Assembly (NCBI GenBank): GCA_002633025.1
Contig: NMRB01000126.1
Location: 550,214 to 614,213 of the forward strand
Length of the DNA: 64,000 bases
Source: Notospermus geniculatus
Lineage: Eukaryota > Nemertea > Pilidiophora > Heteronemertea > Lineidae
Direction: 5' to 3'
The notes below the pieces were generated by a model. The model did no database searches. It was given only the letters and a program-made list of their open reading frames with translations, and was not told where the DNA came from. Positions within the stretch are counted from its first letter, which is position 1. The number at the start of each line of letters is the position of its first letter. The position numbers and the translations under genes are program-made. Shown here piece after piece: positions 11,740 through 22,619 of the stretch.

Positions 11740-12040
11740 CATATTCCTGACTCAGCTGGCTTCATCAGGAAGGATTTGGGTTTCAGTGATGCTCACAACT
11801 GAATCCTCTACTCCTTTGCCCTTTCAAATTGCTCGACGTTTATTTTTAAGATGTAGAAACCTGTTAACCAGGATTGTGGCGGACATACCTGACTTGGATT
11901 CGGGTTTCCTGATGCTTACATTAACTGAATTTTCTTTGCCCTTTCAAACTCTTGAAACTGCAGCGGACATAACCGACACCTCAAAGGTGAACGTTGGTGT
12001 AACTGGGGATTTCAGTGAACGTTTCTTTGGCTTAGGCGGC
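11740..12040 (-). CDS. Candidate minus-strand coding segment with repeated motif
   Basis: Read on the minus strand, two segments about 120-130 bp apart share GAAAGGGCAAAG followed by ATTCAGTT and GCATCA(C/G)(T/G)GAAACCC. They encode KGKENSVNVSIRKPESKS and KGKGVEDSVVSITETQILP. The first ends at a strong donor-like AAGTCAG|GTATGTCC (11887-11889). Further upstream a basic stretch reads PKPKKRSLKSPVTPTF. Together with 10.49-11.1 kb this suggests a charged, repetitive protein in small exons. The exact exon set is unresolved. Confidence 0.3.
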
Positions 12041-12043
12041 TTA

Positions 12044-12261
12044 AGCATGGCGCACACGAGCGATTTCTTGAGCGATTTTCTAGGCGACTGGCCTTGCGAC
12101 TACAAGAGCGACTGAACATATTTTTAGTTTTTTTAGTTTTTTTTACTCGTTTGCGACAAATGCTTCACTGGGAGATCAGTGATGTCGCGGATGACATAAC
12201 TGATCGACCTCAAAGGTAATTAGGCTACGCCCCCATTTTAGTCGCTCGTGTGCGCCATGCT
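12044..12261. mobile_element. MITE with TA target
   Basis: The TIRs are AGCATGGCGCACACGAGCGA and its complement. TA flanks both ends (12042-12043, 12262-12263). Words with GAGCGA or its complement recur within and just right of the element. Confidence 0.75.
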
Positions 12262-12263
12262 TA

Positions 12264-13735
12264 CCTCCATCGAGCGACGTCCCTACAGCGTCAGCACCTG
12301 TCGTCGAGCGATGTCGGACGACGAAGAAAGAAAGATTGAACATTTTGGTTTTATTGTTAATTCTTGGTGAATTTTGCCTCAGAAAAGAGGACCTCGCGTT
12401 TGAGGCCAACGGGACGAGCGAAATTTCCTTTGAAAGGATCAAGTTCTCAGGCGCTTATCAAAAGCTTCGTTGTTCTTACAGTGACGCAGGGTCTTTTGAG
12501 CCCTCCTACGGGTATTGAACTTATAAATCAACTCACCTATGAAGAATTCAGAAATTAAAGGATATCACGTTGACTAAACTTGCTTCGGAATAATAAAGTT
12601 ATTGTGCAAGTCTCTTGTGGAGGTGTACGTGACATACACTTTTAGAAGAAAGTTGCATGTTCACAATAATGGCGGATCATTACTTTAGAAGAAAAAGGTA
12701 AAAAGTGACACTCCTCGTTGTCATATTCATCAGTGACATTTGCAGTTTGACCCCAGTGCGAATTATTCACGGCAAGTCGGGAGCGAACTGACTTATGGAA
12801 AGAACGATAGATGCCAGGAGGTTCCGAAACTTTAACACGTCTCGGGGCCGATTCCGGTGTAACGTTTTTCAGTGTGGCCCGTGTGCCAGTGTGACATTAC
12901 TGATGACATGTCTGATGGAATAAGGTGCGACTTGACAATGAGCGACACACAGAGAAACAGTGAGTCTGTTTCCCAGTATTTCAAACAATGGGATCACACA
13001 GAAAAATGGCCACATTGAAAAACATCCACACCGGTATGGACACTGGGACACAATTAGTACAATTCTGTAGAAATATCCTTCTGCAGCATATTCTGTTCGA
13101 ATTTCTTCTTTCGCGGTCCCTGGAGAATTTCCACGATCCCTTTCCAACAGAGACAAAGCAAGAGATTATTGGAATATAGAGCTTCAGTCCTTGCATTGGA
13201 TATCAAGCTAACCCTGATCATGTAACGGGAGACGAATCAGAATCCAATATCTTTGAAACACTGCCTGGCATTCTATTTTGGTTTCCTGACTTGCTCTTCT
13301 GTTGTGGATTTCTATGAAACAATCTTCGTCCTCATGGTAACTGCCGGAGAAGATTAATGAAGCTGGCAAAACAGGGATTGGTTTGGAACTAGAACTGTTT
13401 CTTTCCTATTCTTCTGAAGTACTTCCCTTAAGAGTACTTCTGAACATTCTGGTAGCCCCGTCTTGTCCACATTTCGCATTGTTCAATTCTTCCGTTGCCG
13501 GGTATTCGGTGTATCAGCCAGACGTCTGAAAGGGCAGGGTTGAAAACAAGGAAGGAACTGAAGAAGGAGAGGAATTCGAGATGGAAAATGCATTGTCAGG
13601 GCTGGGAAAAGGCTAGGAGCCATCCCTGAAGGGTCGTGTGCAACTCTCTTGATGCATTTTGACGAAATCCACCATCAAATAGGCCGACTGTTGCATTCAC
13701 GGCACATTCAGTGCTTGTAGTACATCGCACGGTAC
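12264..13735. other. No recognisable gene
   Basis: No repeat with clear ends and no good exon seen. Overlapping short frames near 12870-13200 on both strands lack splice support. Confidence 0.35.
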
Positions 13736-13945
13736 CAACACTCGGTATATATGTACACCTCACATCACCAAACTGATGCATCCACTGTACATTCAATGTA
13801 CAGCTCACAACACACGGCATCAGACTGGTGCATCTACTGTACATTCAATGCACAGGCATTTATACATATGTACACCTCCCAACGCACGGGCACCAAAGCT
13901 GGTGCACCCGCTGTACATTCAGTGTGCAGCTGCATGGTGCATACT
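13736..13945. repeat. Degenerate tandem repeat, ~52-75 bp unit
   Basis: Three imperfect units each contain a TGATGCATC/TGGTGCA(T/C)C word and (C/G)(T/C)TGTACATTCA.TG. Spacing is uneven because an ATACATATGTACACCTC block is missing from one unit. Confidence 0.65.
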
Positions 13946-14479
13946 GCTTAGGGGACATTTACAACATGATTTTTTGTGCAGGCCGACGTCACTGTTAAAG
14001 ACACTGATCAGTGCAAAAAACAGTCGTAATACTTGGAATGCAGTTGTTGCCGTTCGTGAGATATAGTGAGAATCATCATTGAAAAATGAGACCGCGTTTT
14101 TTATTTCAGTCCCGTACATCTCCGAGGACATTCACACATTAAATACCTTGGCAACCATATCCTGGGTTTAACATTCTAACGACATAACATTATGAAATTT
14201 GAATCAAGGTGTCATTTCGCATCAAGTTCTTACGATTTCTTAATCGATATGCGCATTCAGTTGTGCATTGCCTGGAGAAATATTTCTTTCGTACATTTTA
14301 ATTTTGAAAGTTTTGCATTGAAGTTTCCTGCAGCAATTACGAAAGAAAGGCGTTTGTGCCGTTCTAAAATGAGCACACTGAAATGCATCTTTTCCGTTTT
14401 GTGTTGTTCTGGGTTTTTTATCTTTCCACGCCGTGCAACTAGCTTGTACATTACCTAAAGCGCAGATTTCGTGTCTCAG

Positions 14480-14636
14480 AATTCAACTTTGTCTTCTCGA
14501 TTGAAGTTACCTAGAAGCAAAGCTTTTGTGTCGGATAGTGCTGCTGAGCCTCTTACAACTGACAACGGCAAAACCGACATGTTGGTGAGGAATCCGAGGA
14601 TACCCCTCGGCATTAACATTTTAAGTACCGGTACTT
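14480..14636 (+). CDS. Candidate internal exon, unknown protein
   Basis: The best bounded exon in the window. The acceptor GATTTCGTGTCTCAG ends at 14479 and the donor ACTT|GTAAGT starts at 14637; a second good donor, TTG|GTGAGG, lies inside at about 14585. The 157-bp open frame encodes NSTLSSRLKLPRSKAFVSD and continues with GKTDMLVRNPRIPLGINIL. Composition is that of a real protein. No family recognised and no partner exons identified. Confidence 0.42.
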
Positions 14637-15490
14637 GTAAGTGGTGGCACACTTCTTTTCTCGAAGGTATGCATAATCTGGCAATATACGTTATTAGCGA
14701 ACAGCCTTAGGTTAGGTGATAAAACAGCAATAGGTTGATGATGTGATGAGTAACCATTACTGCCTACACGTCAGCTGTTTACTTGGAACTCAGTTGTGGT
14801 GATCCGTCAGTCTGCTGCTGGAAATGTGTGATGGTCAGTGTCTGGGTGTAGGCAGATCCTGCTTCACATCGTTAGAGCCACTCCAAAAACCTGTCTGGGG
14901 ACTCAAAGAGCAGCTCATTCAGCACGTCCTTGTCGCATCGTACCACCTCTGGTCGACTCACGATCCTTCCAGCACAAATGCGTTGTTTACGCTTCGTGTC
15001 AATCTGATTTTGAGCCATCAATATTTTTATGACTCGCTCCTTTCTGCAACAGTCATCAACACTCTTCACCATCAAAACATTCAGCGACACCAGCTGGTAA
15101 TCTGAGTCAACAACGTCGTTGATGTTCACAGTGGCGGACGATCAGCACGAAACGAGTTGCTGACAAACTGATTGTTTTGTGACAATTGCGAGACCTAGAT
15201 CGGTCGTCCACACATCAGCAGGTGGTTGCATTATTGTTGTGTCATTGTGCTCCTGATTACAGCCTGGTTTCCTAAACAATTACAAGTCTATATTCATATT
15301 TCTCAGTCAGAGATCAGCAAAGTGGACAAAGGATGGCAAAAAAACGCTGAAGTAAATGCTGGACCTTTGTAAACAACCTCCTGAAGGGCCAAAATGACTT
15401 GTATCCAAAGAAAAAAGATTCATGTACACCTGTGTCCGCCATAAACATCTCATCAAAACGAGGCTGCCTAGAGATCTGGGGCGACCGCCA

Positions 15491-15593
15491 CGAAACTACG
15501 ATAGCACTAACAGGGCCTAACAGAGAAATTCTGTAATGGTAAAAGCCATTGCATACCTCTCTGTTAGGCACTGTTAGTGCTATCGGAGTTTCG
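15491..15593. repeat. Perfect-looking foldback hairpin
   Basis: CGATAGCACTAACAG and CCTAACAGAGA on the left pair with their complements on the right. This gives a stem of about 35 bp with a few mismatches around a loop of about 35-40 bases. It could be a foldback MITE or a structured-RNA precursor. Confidence 0.6.
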
Positions 15594-15599
15594 TGACGG

Positions 15600-16083
15600 C
15601 CCGCCCTGCTCATTTCCTACGGAGCCTCGTTCTGAGAAATCTCTGCATCGCGTATTCTGATCATTGCGTTCCTTTCTGTAGGTTTTATATAGTTAAAGGC
15701 GTTTTTTTCGTCCCATACTTTCCAGACGACGCAACTCTCCAGTCACTCCATAATGCAACAATTTCTTTGACACCCAGGCATAGATATTATTGTAACAGCG
15801 TAATATGCTACACCATTACATCAGTAACAGTGACAGATCGTCCCAACTTACATCGCACCATCTTGCATCGTGTGCACAGCGTATGTCATACTGTCTGATA
15901 AAGATGACAGATCCTCGATCAAACATCGAACTATCTTCTCATATCCCTGCGCAGTAAACATGAATATCAAATTCACCTTAACCATGATTGATACAACATC
16001 ATATAACCTATCATAGGACGCTCAAGGGGTCATTTGCAGGCCCCTATCTCCTTCAGTCTGATTGATGTGTAAGTGATAAACAT
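15600..16083. other. No recognisable gene
   Basis: No exon or repeat ends recognised. Confidence 0.4.
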
Positions 16084-16261
16084 CATTCTTTCCTTACAAG
16101 TCCATGATCAGGTTGAGAAGGTCAGGAACTAACAGAGTGGTTACAGTTCAGCGTCCTGCTTTTTGTCTCCAGTAGCCTATATATATTTCCTTATCAGGGG
16201 TCTGTTTCAACCAATAACTTCAATGCATTTTCCGTTTGCTAAAGGTACCATTATAGCTTAA

Positions 16262-16497
16262 AGATAATGTATCATGACTTCATTGTTTACATTCAATGTT
16301 CGTAAACATGGATGTTTACATTATTTTGGAATTTTGGGACATGCCAACCCACCAAATTGAATACTTTCGGTATCAAAAGAATTTCTAGAGGGGCATGCCG
16401 CCAACGAATTACTCGTAAGACAAAGAAAGACCGGGCACAAACATACAAATGTAAGTAAACAATGGTGTCCCGCGAAAATACCCGTGATACATTATCT
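16262..16497 (+). mobile_element. TTAA-type MITE, family T copy 2
   Basis: TIRs AGATAATGTATCA(T/C)G with TTAA on both sides (16258-16261 and 16498-16501). The same internal order as the other three copies. Shared by both arms of the duplication, so it predates it. Confidence 0.9.
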
Positions 16498-17300
16498 TTA
16501 AATCACTTTTTGTAATAGGCCCCAGGTCTCGTAGACAGAACTCTTATCACAAACTGAAACATCATATCTCGGTGTTTTGCTCTTAAACTAGGATTAGATA
16601 TTTCGACCTTTTGGCACTTAAAATATTCCCCCAAGTTTCAAAAAGTGCAAACTCCTTCCTTTTAAAAATATCAACTTCGTAGTTCTGTGGATTAAGTCCC
16701 GGTCGTCCATAATCGGGTTTTTTTAACTAATTCTGCATCAGTTTCGCTTCCATGGTTTCATTTAATGACCAGATTTTCCACCACACGAGATCTCTCGTGT
16801 TTTCATCATCAATCTCTTGGAGATTTTTTATTCCGATGAGGCATTAGCTATTTTATTACCCATCCAAGAACGGTGATGCGCTGTTATCTGTGTCTGCTTA
16901 ACTTCAAAAGTAGTTCAAAAACACTTCTAGTACGCCTTAAATTAATCCACATCATTTTAAATGTAGATTACTCGAGTCTTCCACAAAATTGAATCGGCGA
17001 TTCAAACCCATCCATCATTTTTTATGGAGATTTCGGTTTTGCTTCATTAGTCTGAAGTGACGTATGCATCCCATCAGTTATTGCGAACCCGGTTGAGCAC
17101 TGTTACGCTCAGGGTAAGAACCATTTGCTACGGTGTCAACTGATTAATAGCTTGAGTAAGACTTGCTGATGTTTGCCATTTATTTATGATCATCTACGGA
17201 ACTTCCTTAATGGTGTAATGGTGAAATGTGTAATCGAAACGTATCGAAGCTGTTTCAGAACTTGGGGATCGTTGACTGCTGTTACAGCAATAAAGGCGCC

Positions 17301-17577
17301 CACAGGTCGACATTGCGTCTTGAAGCGACTCGACGGATCCGTCGCAGATCAAAATAATTGAACCACCACGCGCAGGTCGACATTTCAGCGATTGAGAGGA
17401 ACTCGGAGCAACTGGCAGTTATACATGTACCTCGAACACGATGCATCTGGCAGTTGCTCGGAGACGCAAGCGCGCTCAGATCGACAAAATCGGCAACTGA
17501 TCAGTCACTTCGAGTTGCTTCCATCGTCGGAAGAGCTAAGTTGCCGCGAGTTGCTTCAGGACGCAATGTCGACCTGC
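17301..17577. mobile_element. Inverted-repeat MITE (CAGGTCGACATTGCGTC)
   Basis: The left end CAGGTCGACATTGCGTCTTG pairs with the right end ending CAATGTCGACCTG. The arms continue through GAAGC(G/A)ACTCG. The interior is rich in GCAACTGGCAGTT/AGTTGC words like those in the 53.45 and 60.77 kb elements. Target duplication unclear. Confidence 0.7.
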
Positions 17578-17962
17578 GGTCACCTTGAGGAACCACAGCT
17601 TCGTTCTCGATCTCTATGTCATTGACCTATCGTCCAATCCACACGGTGAAGCAAATCGCCACTTGTTTGGATGATTGGTCCTCTAATAGACGTATGGGGT
17701 TGACACCACCCTACAGCAATCGGTCTGTTGTACAGGCTGATATGAAATGAGTGAGATTATTCTCTGGTGATTTTTCCGATATCCACAACAGGGTGTTGCT
17801 TGTTCATTGCGATAATCATACGGCTGTTCACAGGCCAGCAGGGGTGCGCAACATTTCTATATCATGACCAGTGTAGTGCCCTGATAACCTTGTAGTTATC
17901 ACATCCGCTTAAAGCGATTTGTCAGCCAAAAAATTTGAATGCAAAAGGGGACGAATCTTTGT

Positions 17963-17963
17963 N
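17963..17963. other. Single N just left of duplication 1 copy B
   Basis: One ambiguous base immediately before copy B. Its position fits an assembly join rather than a sequencing error. Confidence 0.7.
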
Positions 17964-18132
17964 CATTCTTTCCTTAGAAGTCCACGATCAGGTTGAGAAG
18001 GTCAGGAACCAACATGGTGGTTACAGTTCAGCGTCCTGTTATTTGTCTCCATTATATTTCCTTATCAGGGGTCTGTTTCAACCATTAACTTCAATGCATT
18101 TTCCATTTGCTAAAGGTACCATTATATCTTAA

Positions 18133-18365
18133 AGATAATGTATCATGACTTCATTGTTTACATTCAATGTTCATAAACATGGATGTTTACATTATTTTGG
18201 AATTTTGGGACATGCCAACCCACCAAATTGAATACTTTCGGTATCAAAAGAATTTCTAGGGAATGCCACCAACAAATTACTCGTAAGACAAAGAAAGACC
18301 GGGCACAAACATACAAATGTAAGTAAACAATGGTGTCCCGCGAAAATACCCGTGATACATTATCT
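18133..18365 (+). mobile_element. TTAA-type MITE, family T copy 3
   Basis: The duplicate of the 16262 element, with TTAA at 18129-18132 and 18366-18369. It differs from its partner by a few bases and one small deletion. Confidence 0.9.
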
Positions 18366-19156
18366 TTAAATCACTTTTTGTAATAGGCCCCAGGTCTCGT
18401 AGACAGAACTCTTATCACAAACTGAAACATCATATCTCGATGTTTTGCTCTTAAACTAGGATTAGATATTTCGACCTTTTGGCACTTAAAATATTCCCCC
18501 AAGTTTCAAAAAGTGCAAACTCCTTCCTTTTAAAAATATCAACTTCGTAGTTCTGTGGATTAAGTCCCGGTCGTCCATAATCGGTTTTTTTTACTAATTC
18601 TGCATCAGTTTCGCTTCCATGGTTTCATTTAATGACCAGATTTTCCACCACGCGAGATCTCTCGTGTTTTCATCATCAATCTCTTGGAAATTTTTTATTC
18701 CGATGAGGCATTAGCTATTTTATTACCCATCCAAGAACGGTGATGCGCTGTTATCTGTGTCTGCTTAACTTCAAAAGTAGTTCAAAAACACTTCTAGTAC
18801 GCCTTAAATTAATCCAGATCATTTTAAATGTAGATTACTCGAGTCTTCCACAAAATTGAATCGGCGATTCAAACCCATCCATCATTTTTTATGGGGATTT
18901 CGGTTTTGCTTCATTAGTCTGAAGTGACGTATGCATCCCATCAGTTATTGCGAACCCGGTTGAGCACCGTTACGCTCAGGGTAAGAACCATTTGCTACGG
19001 TGTCAACTGATTGATAGCTTGGGTAAGACTTGCTGATGTTTGCCATTTATTTATGATCTATGGAACTTCCTTAATGGTGTAATGGTGAAATGTGTAATCG
19101 AAACGTATCGAAGAACTTCGAGATCATTGACTGCTGTCATACAGCAATAAAGGCGC

Positions 19157-19436
19157 CCACAGGTCGACATAGCGTCTTGAAGCAACTCGACGGATCCGTC
19201 GCAGATCAAAATAATTGAACCACCACGCACAGGTCGACATTTCAGCGATTGAGAGGAACTCGGAGCAACTGGCAGTTATACATGTACCTCGAACACGATG
19301 CATGGCAGTTGCTCGGAGACGCAAGCGCGCTCAGATCGACAAAATCGGCAACTGATCAGTCACTTCGAGTTGCTTCCATCGCCGGAAAACTAAGTTGCCG
19401 CGAGTTGCTTCAGGACGCAATGACGACCTGTGGTCA
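19157..19436. mobile_element. Inverted-repeat MITE (CAGGTCGACAT), duplicate
   Basis: The duplicate of the element at 17301-17577. Here the flanking CCACAGG on the left and CCTGTGG on the right extend the inverted repeat. Confidence 0.7.
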
Positions 19437-19741
19437 CCTTGAGGAACCACAGCTTCGTTCTCGAGCTCTATGTCATTGACCTATCGTCCAATCCACACGG
19501 TGAAGCAAATCGCCACTTGTTTGGATGATTGGTCCTCTAATAGACGTATGGGGTTGACACCACCCTACAGCAATCGGTCTGTTGTACAGGCTGATATGAA
19601 ATGAGTGAGATTATTCTCTGGTGATTTTTCCGATATCCACAACAGGGTGTTGCTTGTTCATTGCGATAATCATACGGCTGTTCACAGGCCAGCAGGGGCG
19701 CGCAACATTTCTACATTGTGTATATCATGACCAGTGTAGTG

Positions 19742-19985
19742 CCCTGATAAGCTTGTGGTTATCACATCTGCTTAACAAGGGCAGGCCTTGGGCCGAATCC
19801 ATGTAGTAGGCCTACGACGTCCCTGGCTCTTCAGCCCGTCGCATGGGGCAGTCAGCAGTACTAAGCCTTGGTGCCTTGTACCTTGTGCCTTTGGAAGGGC
19901 AGGTATAAGACCCCATCCAAGTGAGGAACAGCTTGAGATGGCATCTTCCATATCTTCCAGGGCCAACAATGCTTTGTTGTCAGCC
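19742..19985 (+). mobile_element. tRNA-derived SINE, family S copy 1
   Basis: A head with GTGGTTATCACATCTGCTTA is followed by a body containing CCTGGCTCTTCAGCCCGTCG, CTTGTACCTTGTGCCTTTGG, GACCCCATCCAAGTGAGGAA and GCTTGAGATGGC. The B-box region is degraded. The body matches copies at 20.8, 38.6 and 51.2 kb. Confidence 0.75.
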
Positions 19986-20254
19986 TGATGGAAAATCCAA
20001 GTCAATACCAATGTGGTTGGAAACAAGGCTACTGAGTTCATGGCCTACGATTACCACAGCGGTCGTGCCTTGGTCAAGTTTGCCAAGATTCTGATGATGA
20101 GGGTTATTTGGAGGACAGTTACAGAGCAATCAGATGGTGATGGATATCTCGGTCATATCAGAGTGCGGGCTGTGTTTGAGTTCTTCGCAATGGCAAGCAA
20201 TTTCGCCCAGCAGATACAAGGCTGCTGCGGTCACAGTCAGGAACCTGCAAACTA

Positions 20255-20372
20255 CCATTACTAGGAGGCGTTGTACCGTTTTTCGACGTCTCTTCCTAGT
20301 TGCACTGCGTCGAGGACATCGTGACGCGATCTTCGGTGCGACCGCTCGCAGCGCCGCCCTGTCGGGATAAAA
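20255..20372 (-). repeat. Dispersed ~120 bp repeat, copy 1
   Basis: The reverse complement matches 30370-30497. Shared blocks are GGCGCTGCGAGCGGT, CGCACCGAAGA, GCAGTGCA and CGCCTCCTAGTA. The ACTCGCAGCG.CG.CCTGTCGG end recurs at about 58909-58925. Confidence 0.65.
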
Positions 20373-20807
20373 AGTTGTGCGGGTTCCGTATCGAGTCACG
20401 TCGTGCGCCGTGTGAAATCTGCTGCCGTGTCACCAACATCCCAGCCCTGAATGAGTCTGTCTCTCTTCCTCTCTCATCACATCTCAGCTATTCTTCCCTC
20501 CTTTGTGCAGGAAGTAACCGTTTGTCTTAGCGTGATCACGCCTGCACGAAGATGGCATGAGGACATCATCTACTTATCATCGTCCATTAGGTGATGAGCG
20601 TGTTTGGTTGCAAGCTCTCCAAAGACCAACAAGAGGATTAATTGTAGTTACTTTTGTCAAGTTTGGTGTCCTTGGCAACATGTTCAAAGGAGACATGTAC
20701 ATACGTACATGTACGTACATGTCGAATTAATCATTGAAGTTTCCGCTGCATGGGTGTCACGACAAGGATACGTCTCTTCGGTTGTTGTTATTGTGTTAGT
20801 ATTTTTC

Positions 20808-21055
20808 CATCAGGGCAAAGCCATGATAGCACTATTGGCCCTTTTAAGTATGGAAGAAGCCATCTTAAGTTACTCATGTTCCTCACTTGGATGGGGTCTT
20901 TACTTGCCCTTGCAAAGGTACAAGGTACGGCTCTCCCATGCGACGGACGGGAAGAGCCAGGGATGATTAATCCTACTATATGGCCTGGGCCGGATTCGAA
21001 CCCGGGACCTGCGACTTGCTGAGCGGACTTGATAGCCACTCAGCTATATCCTGGG
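20808..21055 (-). mobile_element. tRNA-derived SINE, family S copy 2
   Basis: On the minus strand a tRNA-like head includes a good B box (GGTCCCGGGTTCGAATCCGG at about 20994-21013) and an A-box region near GTGGCTATCAAGTCCGCT. The body follows with CCTGGCTCTTCCCGTCCGTC, CCTTTGCAAGGGCAAGTAAA and GACCCCATCCAAGTGAGGAA. The best preserved copy in the window. Confidence 0.85.
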
Positions 21056-21175
21056 TTGTTGATGAGCGATCCCCGTTGCTAAGGGAATGGCCTGCTGTGG
21101 GAAAAGGGCTTGTCAACTACTGAACACTTCCAAATGAGGAGATCTGGGTTTTTCTTGATTTCTTAGCGTAGAGGT

Positions 21176-21373
21176 CGGGAAATGACTTTGATAATATGGC
21201 CGCCAGTCGTCCATCTTGAAAAATGTACTTGGCTCATATCTTATTAACAATACCACAAAGAATGTTCTAACCTGGTATGATGTTTCCCTGGAGCATATTG
21301 ACTTGACACTTCTTGTTCGTTGTTCTGATACATTCACCCAGCTGAGCACATGGTCCCTGGACCATTTCATTAC
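21176..21373 (-). repeat. Dispersed repeat with conserved frame, family W copy A
   Basis: On the minus strand it opens with GTAATGAAATGGTCCAGGGA and keeps an open frame reading MKWSRDHVLSWVNVSEQRT. The 24.1 and 42.2 kb copies keep the same frame with conservative changes. It ends in a TTGAAAAATGTACTTGG-like segment (plus strand) also seen at 24.15 kb. Confidence 0.7.
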
Positions 21374-21494
21374 CATTTGACGGCGGAATAGTAACGCTGT
21401 TGTTTTGAACAGCCCAGTCTTGCTTGTCGTAGATCATTGTCTTTTTTGCCAGTTCCTTCCTGGCTCCTTGGGGCGTTATCCTTGAAATTGCCAT
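21374..21494 (-). CDS. Candidate first coding exon
   Basis: ATG in a fair context (CTGAAATGG), then 40 codons reading MAISRITPQGARKELAKKTM and continuing DKQDWAVQNNSVTIPPSNG. A donor-like ATG|GTAATG lies exactly where the family W repeat begins. Composition is protein-like. Family unknown. Because the border coincides with a repeat, the repeat may supply the donor or the exon may belong to the repeat. Confidence 0.35.
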
Positions 21495-21990
21495 TTCAGA
21501 TTAAATCAAATTTTCCCTGTCGTGATTTAATCGTCCGTCATATTATATTATGGTAATAAATTGTCGTTTCGCATAGCCTTATGATATGAAAGATTTGGAG
21601 TAGCTTTTGGGATCAAGCTTTGGATTTTGTCTTTTGCATTGAGAATTCGCACGTTGCCTGTTCTGTAGTTGGCCGATCACCGCCACATCTCAACTTGTAG
21701 ATCTATCTAGACCTTCCGAACGTGCACAAATTAAAGGCCCCATGGTTGTCAGATGTTGGATTGGAAATTATCGTCTGTCACCTCTGAGACCCAGGGTTCG
21801 ATTCACCTGGTGAGTTGGCTTCATGAAGGGATGACTCTGATAATGAGCGTAGTTTCCTCCTTCGTTACAGATAAATCGTCCAAACTGTCTAAAGACCCAA
21901 TAATGGCCAAATTTAGCTTCACGACTCTTTCATTGAGAGGTTTTTGAAAACCACCGAAACGCCAACGCGAACGTCAATCCTTTTGTTGGG

Positions 21991-22618
21991 TGCTCTCTTT
22001 GTGGCGCGGCTCTCGACTCTCTTGGTGGCGTGGCTCTCGACTCTTTTGTGGTGCAGCTCTCGACTCTCTTGGTGGCGCGGCTCTCGACTCTCTTGGTGGC
22101 GNNNNNNNNNNNNNNNNNNNNNNNNNNNNNNNNNNNNNNNNNNNNNNNNNNNNNNNNNNNNNNNNNNNNNNNNNNNNNNNNNNNNNNNNNNNNNNNNNNN
22201 NNNNNNNNNNNNNNNNNNNNNNNNNNNNNNNNNNNNNNNNNNNNNNNNNNNNNNNNNNNNNNNNNNNNNNNNNNNNNNNNNNNNNNNNNNNNNNNNNNNN
22301 NNNNNNNNNNNNNNNNNNNNNNNNNNNNNNNNNNNNNNNNNNNNNNNNNNNNNNNNNNNNNNNNNNNNNNNNNNNNNNNNNNNNNNNNNNNNNNNNNNNN
22401 NNNNNNNNNNNNNNNNNNNNNNNNNNNNNNNNNNNNNNNNNNNNNNNNNNNNNNNNNNNNNNNNNNNNNNNNNNNNNNNNNNNNNNNNNNNNNNNNNNNN
22501 NNNNNNNNNNNNNNNNNNNNNNNNNNNNNNNNNNNNNNNNNNNNNNNNNNNNNNNNNNNNNNNNNNNNNNNNNNNNNNNNNNNNNNNNNNNNNNNTTGTG
22601 GCGCGGCTCTCGACTCGA
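21991..22618. repeat. 24-bp minisatellite around assembly gap
   Basis: Units of CTCTCGACTCTTTTGGTGGC plus GCGG (24 bp) occur about four times left of the gap and once right of it. Since 24 is divisible by three, the array stays open in several frames on both strands (for example the 8-residue motif PRESRAAP). These frames are artefacts of the period, not evidence of a gene. Confidence 0.85.
22102..22595. other. Assembly gap, 494 N
   Basis: A run of unknown bases inside the minisatellite, probably a collapsed or unresolved part of the same array. Confidence 0.99.
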
Positions 22619-22619
22619 T

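Larger units (their letters stand above)
16084..17911 (+). repeat. Direct duplication 1, copy A
   Basis: Begins CATTCTTTCCTTACAAGTCC and matches 17964-19774 along its whole length, with scattered substitutions and a few small indels (for example a 9-10 bp difference after CAACATTTCTA near the right end). It is followed by 51 unrelated bases and the single N at 17963. It contains one family T MITE and one CAGGTCGAC MITE. Probably an alternative haplotype. Confidence 0.85.
17964..19774 (+). repeat. Direct duplication 1, copy B
   Basis: Matches 16084-17911 at high identity. It ends inside a SINE head (GTGGTTATCACATCTGCTTA), after which only copy B continues into a full SINE. Confidence 0.85.

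Noticed and set aside
20980-21055. A possible tRNA gene (strong B box)
   Set aside because: The tRNA-like head is followed by a SINE body found at three other places, and the acceptor stem does not pair properly.
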